A program made the position numbers and the translations under genes. Below, one piece after another: positions 1 through 11,320 of a DNA stretch of 64,000 bases (within the stretch, counting starts at the first letter, position 1; the number at the start of each line of letters is the position of its first letter). The DNA comes from Primorskyibacter marinus (GTDB lineage Bacteria > Pseudomonadota > Alphaproteobacteria > Rhodobacterales > Rhodobacteraceae): assembly GCF_003313245.1 (NCBI RefSeq), contig NZ_QJSD01000001.1:186001-250000 (forward strand). The letters are read 5' to 3'. Under the pieces are notes generated by a model. The model was not told the origin of the DNA. It made no database searches and saw nothing but the letters and a program-made list of their open reading frames with translations.

Positions 1-1140
1 TCCCCCGTCGGCGAACTGGGTTGACGCGTTGCGCATCAGAATGGCGCTGTCCAGCCGCTCGAAAAAATGTTCTGCGGCGGCGTCATCTTCGGTGATGATG
101 CAATCGGTGTGGTTGGACCCATACTGCCGGATATGGGCAATCGCCGCGTCAATATCCGGCACGACACGCGCAGCAATATCCATATCCAGATACTCGCGTC
201 CCCAATCGTCGGTCGAGGCTGCCTGCGTGCCTTCGATGGTTTGAAGGGTCTCATCCGCATGCACGCGAACGCCTGCGTCGATCAACGCGCGGATAACGCC
301 CTGGCCCACCGTGTCCAGCGCCTCCTGATGGATCAGCAGACATTCGGCGGCGCCACAAATTCCGGTGCGCCGCGTTTTGGCGTTCAGGACGATGTTCAGC
401 GACTTGACCGGATCGGCATCCTTGTCGATGAAGATGTGAACGATACCTTCGAGATGGGCGAAAACCGGCACGCGTGCCTCGCGCTGAACCAGCCCGACAA
501 GGCCTTTGCCACCACGCGGCACGATCACGTCGATCGTGTCTGTCATCGCCAACATTTCGCTCACGGCGGCACGGTCGCGGGTGGGCACAAGCTGGATTGC
601 ATCTTCGGGCAGACCCGCCATGTGCAGACCTTCGACCAGACAGGCATGGATCGCCTGTGAGGAATGAAAGCTTTCGGATCCGCCGCGCAGGATCACCGCA
701 TTTCCGGCCTTGAGACAAAGCGCCCCGGCATCCGCCGTCACATTGGGCCGCGATTCGTAGATCACACCGACGACGCCCAGCGGGGTACGAATGCGCTTGA
801 TATGCAGGCCCGAGGGTTGGTCCCATTCCGTCATCACCGCGCCCACGGGATCATCCTGCGCCGCCACGGCGCGCAATCCGTCGCAAATCCCCTTGATGCG
901 CTCATCGGACAGCAAAAGCCGGTCCATCATCGCATCGGTCAGACCTTTTTCACGTCCGAATTCCAGATCCTTGGCATTCGCGGCAACGATGTCGGCGCGC
1001 GCGGCCCACACGGCATCGGCGGCGGCCTCAAGCGCGCGGGCCTTGGCCGACGGGTCGGCATAGGCCAGAGTCGCGGCGGCCGCTTTGGCACGTTCACCGA
1101 TCTGGGCCATGACGGCGGGAATGTTATCGAGGTCTTTCAT
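1..1140 (-). CDS. proA: glutamate-5-semialdehyde dehydrogenase (gamma-glutamyl phosphate reductase), 3' end cut off
   Basis: Second enzyme of proline synthesis: NADPH-dependent reduction of gamma-glutamyl phosphate to glutamate-5-semialdehyde, in the cytosol. Reading from the ATG at 1140, 380 codons run open to base 1; the family is about 420 residues, so roughly 40 C-terminal residues lie outside the window. The protein starts [10 protein letters not shown] and contains the catalytic cysteine at about residue 262 in the motif TGICGAAEC, plus the nucleotide-binding region around VIYESRPNV. It lies 62 bp downstream of proB on the same strand, in the common obg-proB-proA order, so the two proline enzymes are probably co-transcribed. 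No frameshift or internal stop was seen. Confidence 0.95.
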   Translation of the reverse strand, partial: MKDLDNIPAVMAQIGERAKAAAATLAYADPSAKARALEAAADAVWAARADIVAANAKDLEFGREKGLTDAMMDRLLLSDERIKGICDGLRAVAAQDDPVGAVMTEWDQPSGLHIKRIRTPLGVVGVIYESRPNVTADAGALCLKAGNAVILRGGSESFHSSQAIHACLVEGLHMAGLPEDAIQLVPTRDRAAVSEMLAMTDTIDVIVPRGGKGLVGLVQREARVPVFAHLEGIVHIFIDKDADPVKSLNIVLNAKTRRTGICGAAECLLIHQEALDTVGQGVIRALIDAGVRVHADETLQTIEGTQAASTDDWGREYLDMDIAARVVPDIDAAIAHIRQYGSNHTDCIITEDDAAAEHFFERLDSAILMRNASTQFADGG

Positions 1141-1202
1141 GGGTCAACCTTTCGCATGGGGCCGGGCGGAAACGGCCGCGGACAGTATAACAGACGACGC
1201 GC

Positions 1203-3358
<2,156 letters not shown>

Positions 3359-3437
3359 TCAGGCGATACTGTGTCTGGCGTCAAGGCTCAAGCCCCGAGG
3401 TGGTGTGCGGCACCTAATCCAGCGCCGCAAAAGCGGC

Positions 3438-3983
3438 CTAGCCGCGCAGTTTCTTGATGTAGGTCCAGGTCGGAACCGTGGCATTGCGCGCGACACAGAA
3501 AACCTCTGCGTCACCGATATATTCAAAGCCGCAATTGGTCAAAACCCGCGCCGAAGCGGGATTGTCCTGAAACACGCTTGCGAACATCGTCTCATTCTCC
3601 AGCGGGTTTGCAGCGACCAAGGCTTCTACGGCTTCGGACGCATGGCCGGTGTTCCAGTAGGCAGGCGCAATCCAATAGCCGATCTCGGATTGGTTCCGGT
3701 CCATCTTCTCCAGCGAGATGATCCCCATCACTTCTGGTCCTTGCGCCTTGGTGCCGTCGATCACCCATACGTCTTCGTCGCGCACGGGTGCCTGCGCGCG
3801 CTCGATAAACGCCTTGATCGAGCCCGGCGGCAAAGGATGCGGGATGGACGCGGTCATCTGAGCGACACGCTCGTCACCTGCATGTAGTTCGATCAGGCCA
3901 AGATCGCTTTTGCGCAAAGGGCGCAGATCAAAGCGGTCGGCATGAACAACCGCTTGCGGGTTGATCTTCTGGTCAAGGCTCAT
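3438..3983 (-). CDS. GNAT family N-acetyltransferase (RimJ/RimL-like)
   Basis: Predicted acetyl-CoA-dependent N-acetyltransferase; the substrate is unknown. The RimJ/RimL-type fold is recognisable from FDLRPLRKSDL near the N-terminus, ISLEKMDRNQSEIGYWI in the middle and the NPASARVLTNCGFEYIG acetyl-CoA/C-terminal element. The start at 3983 (MSLDQKIN) is preferred over a longer frame because GGGAGGA lies 6-8 bases upstream of it; this gives 181 residues. It lies between rpmA and obg on the same strand, a place where many Rhodobacteraceae carry such a gene, so a role linked to translation is possible but unproven. Confidence 0.85.
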   Translation of the reverse strand: MSLDQKINPQAVVHADRFDLRPLRKSDLGLIELHAGDERVAQMTASIPHPLPPGSIKAFIERAQAPVRDEDVWVIDGTKAQGPEVMGIISLEKMDRNQSEIGYWIAPAYWNTGHASEAVEALVAANPLENETMFASVFQDNPASARVLTNCGFEYIGDAEVFCVARNATVPTWTYIKKLRG

Positions 3984-4217
3984 CGGGTTCCTCCCTAAAA
4001 GAGCGTATGGCTGTCGCCGCATATAACGGACACAGGATTACGGTTGCCCGGCGCATTACGGCCGCCTTTGATGGGCTTGTCGCGCCACGTTCCAGACATT
4101 TCAGCCGGATGAGAGAACCTGCGTAACCTATCCTGATAGATGGCGATTGGCGCTTTGGCTTGCAAGACGTGCCTCCTCAGATCGTCTGATCTGCCACGTC
4201 CGCCAAAGCTATCGAAT

Positions 4218-4250
4218 AAGAAAAAGGGACCGGCCCCGAAGCCGATCCCC
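4218..4250 (-). terminator. Rho-independent terminator after rpmA
   Basis: On the minus strand a 9-bp stem (GGGATCGGC pairing with GCCGGTCCC, one T.G pair) closes a short TTCGGG-type loop and is followed by TTTTTCTT. It lies 27 bp past the rpmA stop, so it ends the rplU-rpmA transcript before the acetyltransferase gene. Confidence 0.85.
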
Positions 4251-4277
4251 CAAATTGTGTCTCACCAATGGGTCGGC

Positions 4278-4547
4278 TTATTCAGCGGCCTCCGCCACTG
4301 GCAGAACCGAAATAAAGGTGCGGCCCTTGAGGCCCTTGTGGAATGTGACCTTGCCTTCTTCGGTGGCAAAGATGGTGTGATCGCGGCCAAGGCCGACGCC
4401 CTCACCCGGCCACCATTTCGTGCCGCGCTGGCGGCAAATGATGTTTCCGGGGATTGCGTGCTGACCACCGTAGAGCTTTACGCCCAGACGACGGCCGGCA
4501 GAGTCGCGACCGTTGCGGGAGGAACCGCCTGCTTTTTTATGTGCCAT
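4278..4547 (-). CDS. rpmA: 50S ribosomal protein L27
   Basis: Large-subunit protein near the peptidyl-transferase centre. The 89-residue product starts [16 protein letters not shown], the highly conserved N-terminus that reaches into the catalytic site, and lacks the cleavable N-terminal extension seen in Firmicutes. Body motifs [11 protein letters not shown] and GNIIVRQRGT-like (here [10 protein letters not shown]) are typical. It follows rplU by 13 bp on the same strand, the near-universal rplU-rpmA pair. Confidence 0.98.
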   Translation of the reverse strand: MAHKKAGGSSRNGRDSAGRRLGVKLYGGQHAIPGNIICRQRGTKWWPGEGVGLGRDHTIFATEEGKVTFHKGLKGRTFISVLPVAEAAE

Positions 4548-4560
4548 CTTTCAGCTCTCC

Positions 4561-5193
4561 TTACTTCGATGCCAGATCTTTGGCCTGAGCGATCCAGCCT
4601 TCACGCTCGATCCGGCCTTTGAACGACAGTTTCTCGTCCATCTCGGCGACGTCCGCTTCGGTCCAGGCTGCGATCTGGGCAAAAGAAGTCACGCCGTTTT
4701 CATGCAGTCTCTTTTCCAGCGCGGGGCCGACGCCCGACAGCTTTTTCAGGTCGTCACCGCCAGCGGCTGCGGCTTTCGGCGCGGCTTTCTTTGCGGCAGC
4801 CTTTTTCTTCGGCGCGGCAGCGGCCACGCCTGCGACCGAACCAGCACCTACGGCGGCCTTCACACCGGATGCATCCGCGCCAGTGGCCAGAATGTCGGTG
4901 ATCCGCAGCAGCGTCAGTTGCTGACGATGGCCCTTGGTGCGCTTGGAACTGTGCTTCCGGCGGCGCTTGACGAAGTTGATGACCTTGTCACCTTTGATCT
5001 GGTCGATCACATCGGCCTGCACGGCAGCATCCGCCACCAGCGGCGCACCGACAACCGGGCTGTCGCCACCAACCATCAGAATTTCGTTGAACTGGATCTT
5101 GTCTCCAGCATCGGCAGCCAGCTTTTCCACCCGGAGCACATCGCCCGACTGTACTTTGTATTGCTTGCCGCCGGTTTTCAGAACCGCGAACAT
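4561..5193 (-). CDS. rplU: 50S ribosomal protein L21 with C-terminal helix-hairpin-helix extension
   Basis: Large-subunit protein L21 ([14 protein letters not shown]; basic stretch [16 protein letters not shown] at 77-92) occupies residues 1-102, the usual full length of L21. It continues without a break into an Ala/Lys-rich linker (about 120-146) and a compact C-terminal domain (150-205). That domain starts [15 protein letters not shown], which fits a helix-hairpin-helix nucleic-acid or protein-binding fold. Such fusions are known in Rhodobacterales and other alphaproteobacteria; the function of the added domain is not established. A good promoter lies about 155 bp upstream and rpmA follows at 13 bp. 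Confidence 0.95.
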   Translation of the reverse strand: MFAVLKTGGKQYKVQSGDVLRVEKLAADAGDKIQFNEILMVGGDSPVVGAPLVADAAVQADVIDQIKGDKVINFVKRRRKHSSKRTKGHRQQLTLLRITDILATGADASGVKAAVGAGSVAGVAAAAPKKKAAAKKAAPKAAAAGGDDLKKLSGVGPALEKRLHENGVTSFAQIAAWTEADVAEMDEKLSFKGRIEREGWIAQAKDLASK

Positions 5194-5345
5194 TTCGGTC
5201 TTCCTTGTCTCTTCCGCGTCCTGTGGCCCCGGCCCTGCCGGTGTTCATGGGCCTGCGCCCGCCTCGAACTGCGTGCCCCTTTGCGGGACAACGTTAAATA
5301 AAAACACGACAGCGGAGCCGAAAGCCCCGCCGATCATGTCGGGCG

Positions 5346-5374
5346 CTTATCGTGAACCGCCCCCTGATTGTCAA
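5346..5374 (-). promoter_or_regulatory. predicted housekeeping-sigma promoter of rplU-rpmA
   Basis: On the minus strand a perfect TTGACA (-35, 5374-5369) is separated by exactly 17 bases from GATAAG (-10, 5351-5346). It lies between the DUF2059 gene and rplU and points at rplU, leaving a leader of about 145 nt. The -10 is a weak match, the -35 is consensus. Confidence 0.6.
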
Positions 5375-5409
5375 GCTTTCAAACTGGCTTTTTGACGGAT
5401 GTCCCTGGC

Positions 5410-6228
5410 CTACAGGTCCTGGCTTTGCATCTGGCGCGCGGCGGCCAGCCCAAGGGCATAGGAAATATCGCCATACATATCGTCAAACCCGGCAAACAGC
5501 GCCCGGTTCATGGCCGCCCCTGCCTCGGTTCGCGACAACGCGGTATAATCCTCGATGATCTCGGGCTCCAGCGGGCCGTACGCCATCAAAAGATATCCGT
5601 AAAGCCATTCGCGCGTATCGACGCGGGTGTCTTCCTCCTGTGCCCAGACATCCGAAACAATCTCGTCCTCGGACATTTTGACCGCGCCACCCTCGGCCAG
5701 CCCACGATAGAACTGATAGCTGGAATTCAACGCTCCGACGACATTGGCTTCGATCAGGTCGTTGACCTCGACAAATTCGTCAAGCACCCGCAGGCGATCA
5801 TCGCCACTGCCATCAAGGTCACGAAACACGGCGCGGGCCTGCTCTTCAACATCCTCATCGACCAAGGCCTGTCTGGCACTGATTTCCAACCTGACGATGC
5901 GCTGTCCTTGTTCGGTTCGGAAAAACGCCAGCAGCGGATCCAGATCGGTATCCGCCAACGCTTCACGGAACCCTTCGCGGACCGAGGCTTCCATCTTTTT
6001 GACTGAATAGATCCGCTGGACCGTTGTATTCCAGCTTGGGCTGGGACCGCCGGGGATCAAATCCTCGGCCAGTTCCGCACCATAAGCAACCCCCTCGTCC
6101 TGCATCACCGCGATCACCTCGGGGATACCAAGCGCATCCAGCAACGCGTCTGCCTGGCTGCTCGCGGCAGGCAGTGCCAGGAATATAAAAGGCAGTGCCA
6201 GAATTTGACGAAGAAACATGATGGGCAT
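5410..6228 (-). CDS. exported DUF2059 domain-containing protein
   Basis: Unknown function. The N-terminus (MPIMFLRQILALPFIFLALPAASSQADA) is a clear signal peptide, so the mature 240-odd residues should be periplasmic. The rest is helical and acidic, and contains two DUF2059-like halves (MEASVREGFREAL and TREWLYGYLLMAYGPL regions). DUF2059 proteins have no assigned activity. The start could be 6228 or the internal ATG at 6219; neither has a strong ribosome-binding site. It lies upstream of rplU on the same strand but rplU has its own promoter. Confidence 0.8.
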   Translation of the reverse strand: MPIMFLRQILALPFIFLALPAASSQADALLDALGIPEVIAVMQDEGVAYGAELAEDLIPGGPSPSWNTTVQRIYSVKKMEASVREGFREALADTDLDPLLAFFRTEQGQRIVRLEISARQALVDEDVEEQARAVFRDLDGSGDDRLRVLDEFVEVNDLIEANVVGALNSSYQFYRGLAEGGAVKMSEDEIVSDVWAQEEDTRVDTREWLYGYLLMAYGPLEPEIIEDYTALSRTEAGAAMNRALFAGFDDMYGDISYALGLAAARQMQSQDL

Positions 6229-6529
6229 CCATTGTAGCGGTTCAGAACGTCAATTAGTTCCTTGACGCGCGATTTCCAAGCCGTGCGGCATCGCCGACGC
6301 GGACTGCGGCAGTTGCCCTGTTCGATTTAGCGGCGGCATAGTTGATGTTCGTCGGTTGGAAAATCCTGTTGCCGCACCTCATTGCCTTTCGGTCCTGCAT
6401 GTTGCGCCCGACCGATGGGCCAGATCCCGAACACAGATGCCGCACAAAGATTTCCTGCCTCAATCAGTGACTTTTGCGGTTGCACCCCACCGCCAGAGCC
6501 GCTAAATGCCACCTCCACCAGACCCCCGC
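6229..6529. other. gene-free stretch before tRNA-Ser
   Basis: About 300 bases between the divergently placed DUF2059 gene and tRNA-Ser. Short open frames exist on both strands but none has a ribosome-binding site or recognisable product. It must hold the promoters of both neighbours; I see no clear consensus boxes. Confidence 0.4.
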
Positions 6530-6619
6530 GGAGAGGTGCCGGAGTGGTCGAACGGGGCGGTCTCGAAAACCGTTGAGCCTTCACGGGTTCCCAGGGTTCG
6601 AATCCCTGTCTCTCCGCCA
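6530..6619 (+). tRNA. tRNA-Ser (anticodon CGA)
   Basis: Ninety bases fold as a class II tRNA. The acceptor GGAGAGG pairs with TCTCTCC, followed by discriminator G and an encoded CCA. The D-arm contains GAGTGGTCGAACGG. The anticodon stem CGGT/ACCG encloses the loop CTCGAAA, giving anticodon CGA. A long variable arm follows, then T-arm AGGGTTCGAATCCCT. Long variable arm plus CGA identifies serine. Confidence 0.95.
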
Positions 6620-6656
6620 AGATGCCATTTTCATACAGCTTCACTTGGTAGCGATC

Positions 6657-6680
6657 AGCCCCTCACGGGGCTGTTTTTGT
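6657..6680 (+). terminator. Rho-independent terminator after tRNA-Ser
   Basis: AGCCCC and GGGGCT form a 6-bp stem with a TCAC loop, followed by GTTTTTG. It lies 38 bp after the tRNA CCA end. Confidence 0.8.
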
Positions 6681-6839
6681 TGATTTATCTGCATTCATTG
6701 CTGCATTTGATTCCTCTTCGATTAGACACGTTTCTATTCATTGCGTGGTAGAAGTTGTGTTATGTTTGAATGAGTTGTCATAGCGGAAAGCTGATCGAGA
6801 ACCTTGTCAGAACGCCCGGCTCAGGACGTCATGGCGACG

Positions 6840-7124
6840 GTAGGTTGCGTCGATCATCACGGTCTTCTTCTCGCTGTGCCCGGCTGCCAGCCCAGCCATT
6901 ATTGCGCGAAAATGCCTTTGTCGCTCCACCGTTTGCAACGGTTGTATAGCGTCTCAGGAGGGCCATATTCCGCAAGCGCACTCCGCCAACGTAAGCCATT
7001 GCGCTTGATAACTATAATCTCGCTCAAGACACGCCGATCATCAACGCGAGGCTGCCGTGGGACTTCGGGAATAGGGCTTTAGGCGCGCCATCTGTGCGTC
7101 GCTCAGCCAGAACAGAGCAGACAT
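6840..7124 (-). pseudogene. IS5-family (IS1031-like) transposase remnant, frameshifted and truncated
   Basis: From the ATG at 7124 the minus strand reads MSALFWLSDAQMARLKPY, the typical N-terminus of IS5-family transposases. The frame then breaks near 7070. Homology continues in a second frame (RVDDRRVLSEII, NGLRWRSALAEYGP, TLYNRCKRWSDKGIFAQ) to a stop, then in a third frame (MAGLAAG, KTVMIDATY) and ends abruptly at about 6840. The DDE catalytic core beyond the first aspartate region is missing. Two frame changes plus truncation make this a dead relic. It lies just downstream of tRNA-Ser. Confidence 0.85.
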
Positions 7125-7467
7125 GTTTACCGCTCGTTTTTGAGCCATGAAACGTGCCAACAAGCGGCAATCAATGGATCCCGAGTCTAGAATCCTCGAC
7201 ACACGACCAATCAGCCGCTGGTTGGCGCATTCACGCCGACTTTGAAGGCGTCTTGCCCTTCCGGTGTCTGCCGCCGCTGACCGGTCCGGGGGCATGGATT
7301 ATTTGCGCTACAGGAGCAAAAACAAGGTGCCTGACTCGACAGCACATTTCGTGAAACGCGACATCAAAACCCAGGTTCGGAGCGGGTTTTTCTTTGCGCC
7401 TTGAAGCCCGGCCCGACGGTAGGCTAAACGAAGCCACCAACTACTCTGGCCAAAGAATGGACAAACC
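7125..7467. other. gene-free stretch between IS remnant and tyrS
   Basis: No supported gene. The part next to the transposase start may be the old IS end, but no matching terminal inverted repeat is visible at the other, truncated end. The remainder should contain the tyrS promoter; no strong consensus was seen. Confidence 0.35.
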
Positions 7468-8721
7468 ATGACCTACCACCCCAAATCGGACTTCATGAAT
7501 GTCATGATGAAGCGCGGCTTTCTGGCCGATTGCACCGATTATCAGGGGCTGGACGAGGCGCTGAATGCGGGCGTGGTGCCGACCTATATCGGCTATGATG
7601 CCACGGCGAAATCGCTGCATGTGGGGCATCTGCTCAACATCATGATGTTGCGCTGGCTGCAAAAGACCGGTCACAAGCCGATCACCCTGATGGGCGGCGG
7701 CACGACCAAGGTGGGCGATCCGTCTTTTCGCGCCGATGAACGTCCCCTGCTGACGCCGGCGCAGATCGGCGACAATATTGCGGGCATGAAACAGGTATTC
7801 TCCAAATACCTGACCTATGGTGACGGTCCGACCGATGCCTTGATGCTCAACAATGCCGAATGGCTGGACGGGTTGAACTACCTCGATTTCCTGCGCGATA
7901 TCGGGCGGCATTTCAGCGTCAACCGGATGCTGTCTTTTGAAAGCGTCAAGTCGCGGCTGGACCGCGAGCAATCGCTGTCGTTTCTCGAATTCAACTACAT
8001 GATCCTGCAAGCCTATGACTATCTTGAACTGAACCGGCGCTATGGCTGCATGTTGCAGATGGGCGGCAGCGATCAATGGGGCAATATCGTCAACGGGATC
8101 GACCTGACGCGCCGGGTGCTGGATCACGATATCTACGGGCTGACCTCGCCCCTGCTGACCACAAGCGACGGGCGCAAGATGGGCAAATCGGCGGGCGGCG
8201 CGATGTGGCTGAATGCCGACATGCTGGCACCCTATGAGTTCTGGCAATTCTGGCGCAACACCACCGATGCCGATGTGGGCCGTTTCCTCAAGCTCTACAC
8301 TGAAATGCCGCTGGACGAATGTGAACGGCTCGGTGCGCTGGCAGGGTCCGAGATCAACGAGGCCAAGATTGTGCTGGCCAACGCCGTCACCACGATGTGC
8401 CACGGACCCGAGGCGGCAGCGGCGGCAGCGGATACCGCGCGCGAAGTTTTTGAAAAAGGCGGAGTGGGTGATGATCTGCCAACGCTGGCGCTGTCACCCG
8501 AGGAGATCGGAGAAGGTATTTCCATCGTGCAACTGATCGTCCGGGCGGGTCTTGCGAAATCCGGCAAAGAGGCCAAACGCCTGATCGCCGAGAATGGTGC
8601 CCGGATTGACGACGCGCCGCTATCTGATGCCGGTCTGATGCTGGATGCGGCCGCGCTGTCCTCTCCGGTGAAACTGTCGGCAGGCAAGAAACGGCACGCC
8701 TTGATCCGTATCGCGGATTGA
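7468..8721 (+). CDS. tyrS: tyrosyl-tRNA synthetase
   Basis: Charges tRNA-Tyr with tyrosine in the cytosol. The 417-residue class I synthetase has the HIGH-type signature HVGH at 51-54, the tyrosine-pocket region [12 protein letters not shown] and [11 protein letters not shown], the KMSKS-type loop KMGKS at 237-241, and a C-terminal S4-like RNA-binding domain (from about 345; [24 protein letters not shown]). Length and order are those of the bacterial TyrRS. It stands alone as a transcription unit after the IS remnant. Confidence 0.97.
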   Translation: MTYHPKSDFMNVMMKRGFLADCTDYQGLDEALNAGVVPTYIGYDATAKSLHVGHLLNIMMLRWLQKTGHKPITLMGGGTTKVGDPSFRADERPLLTPAQIGDNIAGMKQVFSKYLTYGDGPTDALMLNNAEWLDGLNYLDFLRDIGRHFSVNRMLSFESVKSRLDREQSLSFLEFNYMILQAYDYLELNRRYGCMLQMGGSDQWGNIVNGIDLTRRVLDHDIYGLTSPLLTTSDGRKMGKSAGGAMWLNADMLAPYEFWQFWRNTTDADVGRFLKLYTEMPLDECERLGALAGSEINEAKIVLANAVTTMCHGPEAAAAAADTAREVFEKGGVGDDLPTLALSPEEIGEGISIVQLIVRAGLAKSGKEAKRLIAENGARIDDAPLSDAGLMLDAAALSSPVKLSAGKKRHALIRIAD

Positions 8722-8739
8722 GCGCGACAAGGCCTTGCC

Positions 8740-8766
8740 ACTGCGCGCGGGTAAACTGCGCGCAGT
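8740..8766 (+). terminator. stem-loop after tyrS (possible terminator without T-tract)
   Basis: ACTGCGCGC and GCGCGCAGT form a perfect 9-bp stem around a 9-base loop, 19 bp after the tyrS stop. No T-run follows, so it may be a Rho-assisted 3' end or a stabilising hairpin. Confidence 0.4.
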
Positions 8767-8799
8767 CCGCCATTGCATAGATCACGACAATCTCCAGCA

Positions 8800-8928
8800 C
8801 TACACCAGACACTCCACAATCGCGACGATCGCGGCAGGTAGCGACAGAACCACCGCAACAAGAAAAGCTGCGGCAAGCGTCGGTCTGGGGCGCGGGGCTT
8901 TGATGCCGCGAACGGTTTGGATCGTCAT
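8800..8928 (-). CDS. possible 42-residue single-pass membrane protein
   Basis: In a 253-bp gap, on the strand opposite to both neighbours, an ATG at 8928 opens a 42-codon frame. It has a basic Pro/Arg N-terminus (GIKAPRPRP) followed by about 23 hydrophobic residues (LAAAFLVAVVLSLPAAIVAIV). This positive-inside single-span topology is what a real small membrane protein would show. There is no good ribosome-binding site and no recognised family, so this is a candidate only. Confidence 0.3.
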   Translation of the reverse strand: MTIQTVRGIKAPRPRPTLAAAFLVAVVLSLPAAIVAIVECLV

Positions 8929-8974
8929 GGCACGATTAACGCCGAATTAGGTTTCCAGCGTCTTAACTGGCGCG

Positions 8975-9892
8975 ATGGAGACTGATTTTCCCGCCAGCCT
9001 GGCCCTGCCCTTGCAGCAATCCCCGCATCATGCGCGTGCGCTGGATCTGCTTGGCCTGCGTGCCGAAAGTCTGACAATCCGCAAAGACGGTGCGCCAATC
9101 GGGTGGTGCCTGTCTCAAACGCGGCGGCTGCGCCTGTTTGGCGACGTCCGCATGGTGACGCGCGGTCCGGTCTGGAAGAACGCGCATGCAGGCGTTGCGC
9201 TCGACTGGTTGGCGCAGTGGCGGTCCAACAACCGGGCCGGGCCTTTGCTTTTCAATGCCGACGGAATGGCACCCGAGGCGCTGCGGAACCTTGGATTCTG
9301 GCCATTGATGACCGGGACCACCGTTGCGATGCTTGCCCTGTCGGCCCCCGACGAGATGCGCAGCCGACTGACGCAGAAATGGCGCAACCGTTTGGTGCGC
9401 GCCGAGAATGGTCCGCTAAGCGTTCACAGCCAGAATTTTGACGGCGACCCTGCGCATTGGCTTCTGGTGGCAGACAAGATGCAACAGCGCCGACGCGGCT
9501 ATTCCGGCCTGCCACCCGCCTTCACCGCGGCCTTTGCCCGCGCCAATCCACACAGCGCCCGCGTGTTCACGGCCTGTCACAAGAATGAACCTGTCGCGGC
9601 GATTCTGATTCTGCGGCATGGGCGCATGGCAACCTATCACATCGGTCACACGCTGCCCGATGGACGCCAATACAACGCCCATAACCTGCTGATCTGGCGG
9701 GCGATGACATGGCTGGCAAAGAACGGCCACGACCTTCTGGACCTTGGGACAGTCAACACGCAGGACGCGCCGGGGATTGCGCGGTTCAAGTTGGGGACAG
9801 GTGCCAACGCCAAACATCTGGGCGGCACATGGCTGCACCTGCCGGGGCTTGCGCCGTTTGCGCGCCGCCTGCCCGCACGGCTGGCCGCGTGA
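8975..9892 (+). CDS. FemAB/GNAT-like acetyltransferase-fold protein
   Basis: A 305-residue cytosolic protein whose C-terminal half resembles the FemAB/BioF2-like GNAT fold: FTACHKNEPVAAILILRHG, MATYHIGHT, NLLIWRAMTWLAKNGHDLLDLGTVN and the end RFKLGTGANAKHLGG. This is the pattern of aminoacyl- or acyl-transferring enzymes that act on cell-envelope or lipid substrates. The substrate cannot be told. The ATG at 8975 has only a weak upstream purine stretch. The gene stands between tyrS and a pair of oppositely oriented cyclophilin genes. Confidence 0.7.
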   Translation: METDFPASLALPLQQSPHHARALDLLGLRAESLTIRKDGAPIGWCLSQTRRLRLFGDVRMVTRGPVWKNAHAGVALDWLAQWRSNNRAGPLLFNADGMAPEALRNLGFWPLMTGTTVAMLALSAPDEMRSRLTQKWRNRLVRAENGPLSVHSQNFDGDPAHWLLVADKMQQRRRGYSGLPPAFTAAFARANPHSARVFTACHKNEPVAAILILRHGRMATYHIGHTLPDGRQYNAHNLLIWRAMTWLAKNGHDLLDLGTVNTQDAPGIARFKLGTGANAKHLGGTWLHLPGLAPFARRLPARLAA

Positions 9893-10076
9893 TGCTGATG
9901 CTGGAACACGCGCCCCCTGAGTGCGACGATTTCATCAGCGCGATGCCTGGCGCAACAGCAGGGAGTCATCATTCGGCCAGACCTGCCACGCAGAAGCCCG
10001 TACCGGATAGGTATCAAAAGCTTGCCGACCAAGATGCCGGGACGCTGACCGCCCCTGTGCCAACGCGACGCACAGC

Positions 10077-10108
10077 AAAAAGCCGCGCCCGGTTCGCCCC
10101 GGCGCGGC
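10077..10108 (-). terminator. Rho-independent terminator after the cyclophilin pair
   Basis: On the minus strand GCCGCGCC and GGCGCGGC make a perfect 8-bp GC stem with an 11-base loop, followed by TTTTT. It lies about 38 bp past the stop of the exported cyclophilin. Confidence 0.85.
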
Positions 10109-10146
10109 CTTTCATCCTCATTTGCGTCAGGCATGCGCCGAACGTG

Positions 10147-10692
10147 TCACCGCGATACAGTGACCTTTGCCATACGGTCAGGCTCTCCGATCACGGCACC
10201 GTTCGGACCCTCGCCGCGCTTGATCGCATCAACCACATCCATGCCATCGGTGACTTTGCCGACAACCGTATACTGGCCGTTCAGAAAGTCGCCCGGCGCG
10301 AACATGATGAAGAATTGCGAATTGGCGCTGTTGGGCGATTGCGACCGCGCCATGCCGACAACGCCGCGCTCGAACGGACGGTCGGAAAATTCCGCGGGCA
10401 GATCCGGCAGGTCAGACCCGCCGCGCCCGGCCATTCCCATATCGCCGCCAAGCTTGCCGAACTTCACGTCGCCGGTCTGCGCCATGAAGCCGTCAATCAC
10501 GCGGTGGAACACGATGCCGTCATAGGCACCCTGCTCTGCCAGCGTTGCGATACGGTCGACATGTTTCGGGGCCACATCCTCGAACAGGTCGATGGTGATT
10601 GTGCCGCTGGTGCCGCCCGCAACGTCGATTGTCATTTCCGTGGCCAGAACCGGCGTGCCCGCCAGCATCAGCGCCAGTGCAAGCTTACGCAT
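10147..10692 (-). CDS. exported cyclophilin-type peptidyl-prolyl isomerase
   Basis: Catalyses proline cis-trans isomerisation, probably in the periplasm. The first ~18 residues (MRKLALALMLAGTPVLA) form a signal peptide; the remaining 163 residues are a cyclophilin domain with FHRVIDGFMAQTGD and SPNSANSQFFIMF around the active site and FLNGQYTVVGKV near the end. Its start overlaps the stop of the upstream cytosolic paralogue by 8 bp, so both are translated from one mRNA. It is followed by a strong terminator. Confidence 0.93.
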   Translation of the reverse strand: MRKLALALMLAGTPVLATEMTIDVAGGTSGTITIDLFEDVAPKHVDRIATLAEQGAYDGIVFHRVIDGFMAQTGDVKFGKLGGDMGMAGRGGSDLPDLPAEFSDRPFERGVVGMARSQSPNSANSQFFIMFAPGDFLNGQYTVVGKVTDGMDVVDAIKRGEGPNGAVIGEPDRMAKVTVSR

Positions 10693-11191
10693 CTGCGGCC
10701 ACCTTGACAGAGATCATCCGGTCCGGGTTTGCCGGCGGCTCGCCCTTGGCGATGTCATCGACATGTTCCATGCCGCTGATTACACGGCCATAAACCGTGT
10801 ATTGCCCGTTCAGAAAGCTGTTATCCTTGAAGTTGATGAAGAATTGCGAATTGGCCGAGTTCGGGTTCTGGCTGCGCGCCGCGCCCAACGTGCCCCGGTC
10901 ATGCGGCAGCTTGGAAAATTCGGCAGGCAGATCCGGCAGGTCCGAACCGCCGGTGCCGGCACGGCCCGGATTGTAGTCTTTTTCCATGTTCGCATGTTCG
11001 ACATCGCCGGTCTGCGCCATGAAGCCGTCAATGACACGGTGAAAGGCAACGTTGTCATAAGCCCCGGCACGGGCCAGTTCCTTCATACGCTCTGCATGTT
11101 TGGGGGCCACATCGGGCAACAGCTCGATTGTGACGGTGCCCCCCTTCAATTCGATCAGGATGGTGTTTTCGGGGTCTTTGATCTCTGCCAT
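10685..11191 (-). CDS. cytosolic cyclophilin-type peptidyl-prolyl isomerase
   Basis: A 168-residue cyclophilin with no signal peptide, so probably the cytosolic partner of the next gene. Active-site motifs: FHRVIDGFMAQTGD, NPNSANSQFFINF, FLNGQYTVYGRV. The ATG at 11191 (MAEIKDPENT) is chosen over the upstream frame because AAGGAG lies 9 bases before it. It overlaps the exported paralogue by 8 bp; the two share most active-site motifs and look like a tandem duplication with different targeting. Confidence 0.93.
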   Translation of the reverse strand: MAEIKDPENTILIELKGGTVTIELLPDVAPKHAERMKELARAGAYDNVAFHRVIDGFMAQTGDVEHANMEKDYNPGRAGTGGSDLPDLPAEFSKLPHDRGTLGAARSQNPNSANSQFFINFKDNSFLNGQYTVYGRVISGMEHVDDIAKGEPPANPDRMISVKVAADA

Positions 11192-11320
11192 TGTCAGGCT
11201 CCTTCGCTGCATTTGGCGTGATACCTAAGCGTGCAGCGGCCAATTGCCAAGCGTGTGCATTGACCTGGCTGTCCGGGTTGGTCAGAACAAGCGCAACAAG
11301 AGACAGAAAAGGAACGCCCC

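Noticed and set aside
6254-6463. 69-codon minus-strand frame before tRNA-Ser
   Set aside because: No ribosome-binding site, no family, composition not protein-like.
6595-7440. Possible integrative element with att site at tRNA-Ser
   Set aside because: No repeat of the tRNA 3' end was found downstream and no integrase gene is present.
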